DNA from: Candidatus Dependentiae bacterium
Lineage (GTDB): Bacteria; Babelota; Babeliae; Babelales; JACPOV01
Direction of reading: 5' to 3'
Assembly (NCBI GenBank): GCA_016191325.1
Contig: JACPOV010000008.1
Location: 1,036,351-1,100,350, forward strand
DNA: 64,000 nucleotides
The notes under the pieces were generated by a model. It had not been told where the DNA came from and made no database searches. It saw only the letters and a program-made list of their open reading frames with translations. Below are positions 62,772 through 64,000 of this stretch, one piece after another (the first letter of the stretch is position 1; each line of letters begins with the position of its first letter). A program made the position numbers and the translations under genes.

Positions 62772-64000
62772 TTAATGATCAACATAAAACTTAAGTATTT
62801 TATTTACATGATGTTCCCAACTATAATTATTAATAGCTTGATTCCGATTTTTTTTACCAATATGATTTAGATCTTCTATTGCTGATTTTATCAAAATAAA
62901 TGCTGCATCAACAAAACCTTGATGATTTTGCGAATCTACTAAAATTCCTCTTTTGTCGATCAATAAAGAATGGTTATTGAGCTGGGGATTGACTAATGAA
63001 GGCAACATAATCTCCTTTAATTGCTCAAGATTTGATGCGATAATTGGTCTTCCCATGCTTAAATATTCAAACATTTTTGTTGGCGATCCAAAAAATCTGC
63101 TTCCATCTGGCATTGATTGCGTTGGACATAAGAAAGAGTCGCATGCTGATAAATATTCTCTTGCAGCTGCGGTGGTTACCAGGCCAGTTAACGTGACGGA
63201 CGCTGTGATATTAGCTCTTTTAATTTCATTTTCTATGTATGATTTGAGTGGGCCATCGCCGATGAGTAAAAAATGAGCATGAGATGTTTTTTTTATGATC
63301 TGAGGAATTATTTGCGCAATGACTTCTATTCCATGCCAAAAGGAAAATGTTCCCACAAAGCCAAAAACGAACTTATCTTCTATGCCAAGTTCTTTACGAA
63401 TCTGATTTCGCTTATTTATTAATTTTTCTGGATCATAAAGATCTGTATCAACGCCGTTTGGATTTACCAAAATTTTTAGTGGATTGATGCCTTTAGAAAT
63501 TAAATCTTCTTTGAGCACCTGCGAAACTACGACTATCGAGCTGGCATATTCTAAATTTATTTGTTCAATAAGGCGGGCGAGCCAATTTAATTTAAACCAT
63601 TTTTTTGGTGCTAATTGATCAAACTGCCAAACATCAGAGCCATTATATTCTAAAATCAAGGGTATCTTATGCCTAACGCTTAAAATCACTCCTGTTGCAT
63701 TTAGTAAGCTGTAACGCTGATAAATACTATCGAAAAAACTATTTTTGCAACGCTCTCGCAGCGTGAATGCAAAAAAGAATGTTGAGAAGAAAGATTCAAG
63801 CCGCCATCGCAAATAATTTAATTTCCAACGCAAAAAACAAAAAAATGGCGGAACTGTTAAATGCATAAATGCTTCAGTGTATTCTTTTCTTAGGATGCTT
63901 TGAATAGCGCAAGAAGCTATAAGGATTTTCAGGCCATGTTTTTTGAAGCCATTGATAACCCCTAGAGTATGTGCGACAGATCCTCCAGCCACAATTTCTT
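62772..64000 (-). CDS. GT4 glycosyltransferase, 5' end outside window
   Basis: The minus-strand frame is open to the window edge. GTG at 63992 is in frame, but the residues EIV just before it match the internal EIVAGGSV of the paralogue at 46623, whose chain begins about 20 residues earlier, so the true start lies outside. The visible part has VAHTLGVINGFKKHGLKILI, GFVGTFSFWHGIEVIAQI, LLIGDGPLKSYI and GSPTKMFEYLSMGRPIIASN, the donor site with E-x7-E. It converges on the GT10 gene and marks the strand switch at the right end of the locus. Confidence 0.92.
   Translation of the reverse strand, partial: EIVAGGSVAHTLGVINGFKKHGLKILIASCAIQSILRKEYTEAFMHLTVPPFFCFLRWKLNYLRWRLESFFSTFFFAFTLRERCKNSFFDSIYQRYSLLNATGVILSVRHKIPLILEYNGSDVWQFDQLAPKKWFKLNWLARLIEQINLEYASSIVVVSQVLKEDLISKGINPLKILVNPNGVDTDLYDPEKLINKRNQIRKELGIEDKFVFGFVGTFSFWHGIEVIAQIIPQIIKKTSHAHFLLIGDGPLKSYIENEIKRANITASVTLTGLVTTAAAREYLSACDSFLCPTQSMPDGSRFFGSPTKMFEYLSMGRPIIASNLEQLKEIMLPSLVNPQLNNHSLLIDKRGILVDSQNHQGFVDAAFILIKSAIEDLNHIGKKNRNQAINNYSWEHHVNKILKFYVDH

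Overview
The window looks like a piece of chromosome from an AT-rich, diderm, host-associated bacterium with a reduced genome. An outer-membrane-type beta-barrel, a very large share of small exported proteins, eukaryote-like modules (RING finger, ankyrin repeats, a possible F-box), a class Ic ribonucleotide reductase and an ion-pumping pyrophosphatase fit Candidatus Dependentiae (TM6/Babeliae), intracellular bacteria of protists. This placement is inference from gene content: there is no rRNA or marker phylogeny, and Chlamydiae-like or other endosymbionts cannot be excluded. No tRNA, rRNA, CRISPR array or insertion sequence was recognised.

Layout. 1-3942: 3' part of a giant protein with a LamG-like domain. 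4300-8586 (minus strand): a MraY/WecA-type phosphoglycosyltransferase, infB and nusA. 8681-9004: a probable replication origin with two opposed arrays of DnaA boxes at an exact 11-bp pitch, plus a Bacillus-type unwinding module (box, GC-rich spacer, DnaA trios, AT-rich DNA). 9339-13288 (minus): clostripain-family protease, a short ComEC-like protein and an exported GT10 fucosyltransferase-like protein. 13543-15519: K+-dependent-type membrane pyrophosphatase.

15595-18649: eight consecutive small genes for exported proteins of about 104-124 residues that share one C-terminal helical motif. They are bounded by strong terminators and are the best candidate here for an undescribed system. 19353-29509: exported thioredoxin, nrdA-nrdB (class Ic signature), exported alpha/beta hydrolase, exported HD phosphohydrolase, a possible F-box protein, M50 protease, NagZ-like GH3 and a beta-barrel. 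29677-43100: ankyrin protein, the oxidative pentose phosphate operon pgi-zwf-gnd, a short UvrC, ClpB, exported GNAT and RING proteins, a small ankyrin-like protein, a paired inverted repeat, a DipZ-like thiol-redox protein and an exported HAD-like protein.

43181-64000: a glycoconjugate locus of about 21 kb, mostly plus strand. It holds glycosyltransferases of families GT2, GT4, GT10, GT11-like, GT32 and GT-C type, six methyltransferase genes plus one methyltransferase-GT2 fusion, AsnB and an FAD oxidoreductase. Several gene pairs are paralogues. An unusual number of the sugar- or methyl-transfer enzymes begin with signal peptides, which suggests work outside the cytoplasm, possibly on host glycans, as well as ordinary cytoplasmic and inner-membrane glycan assembly.
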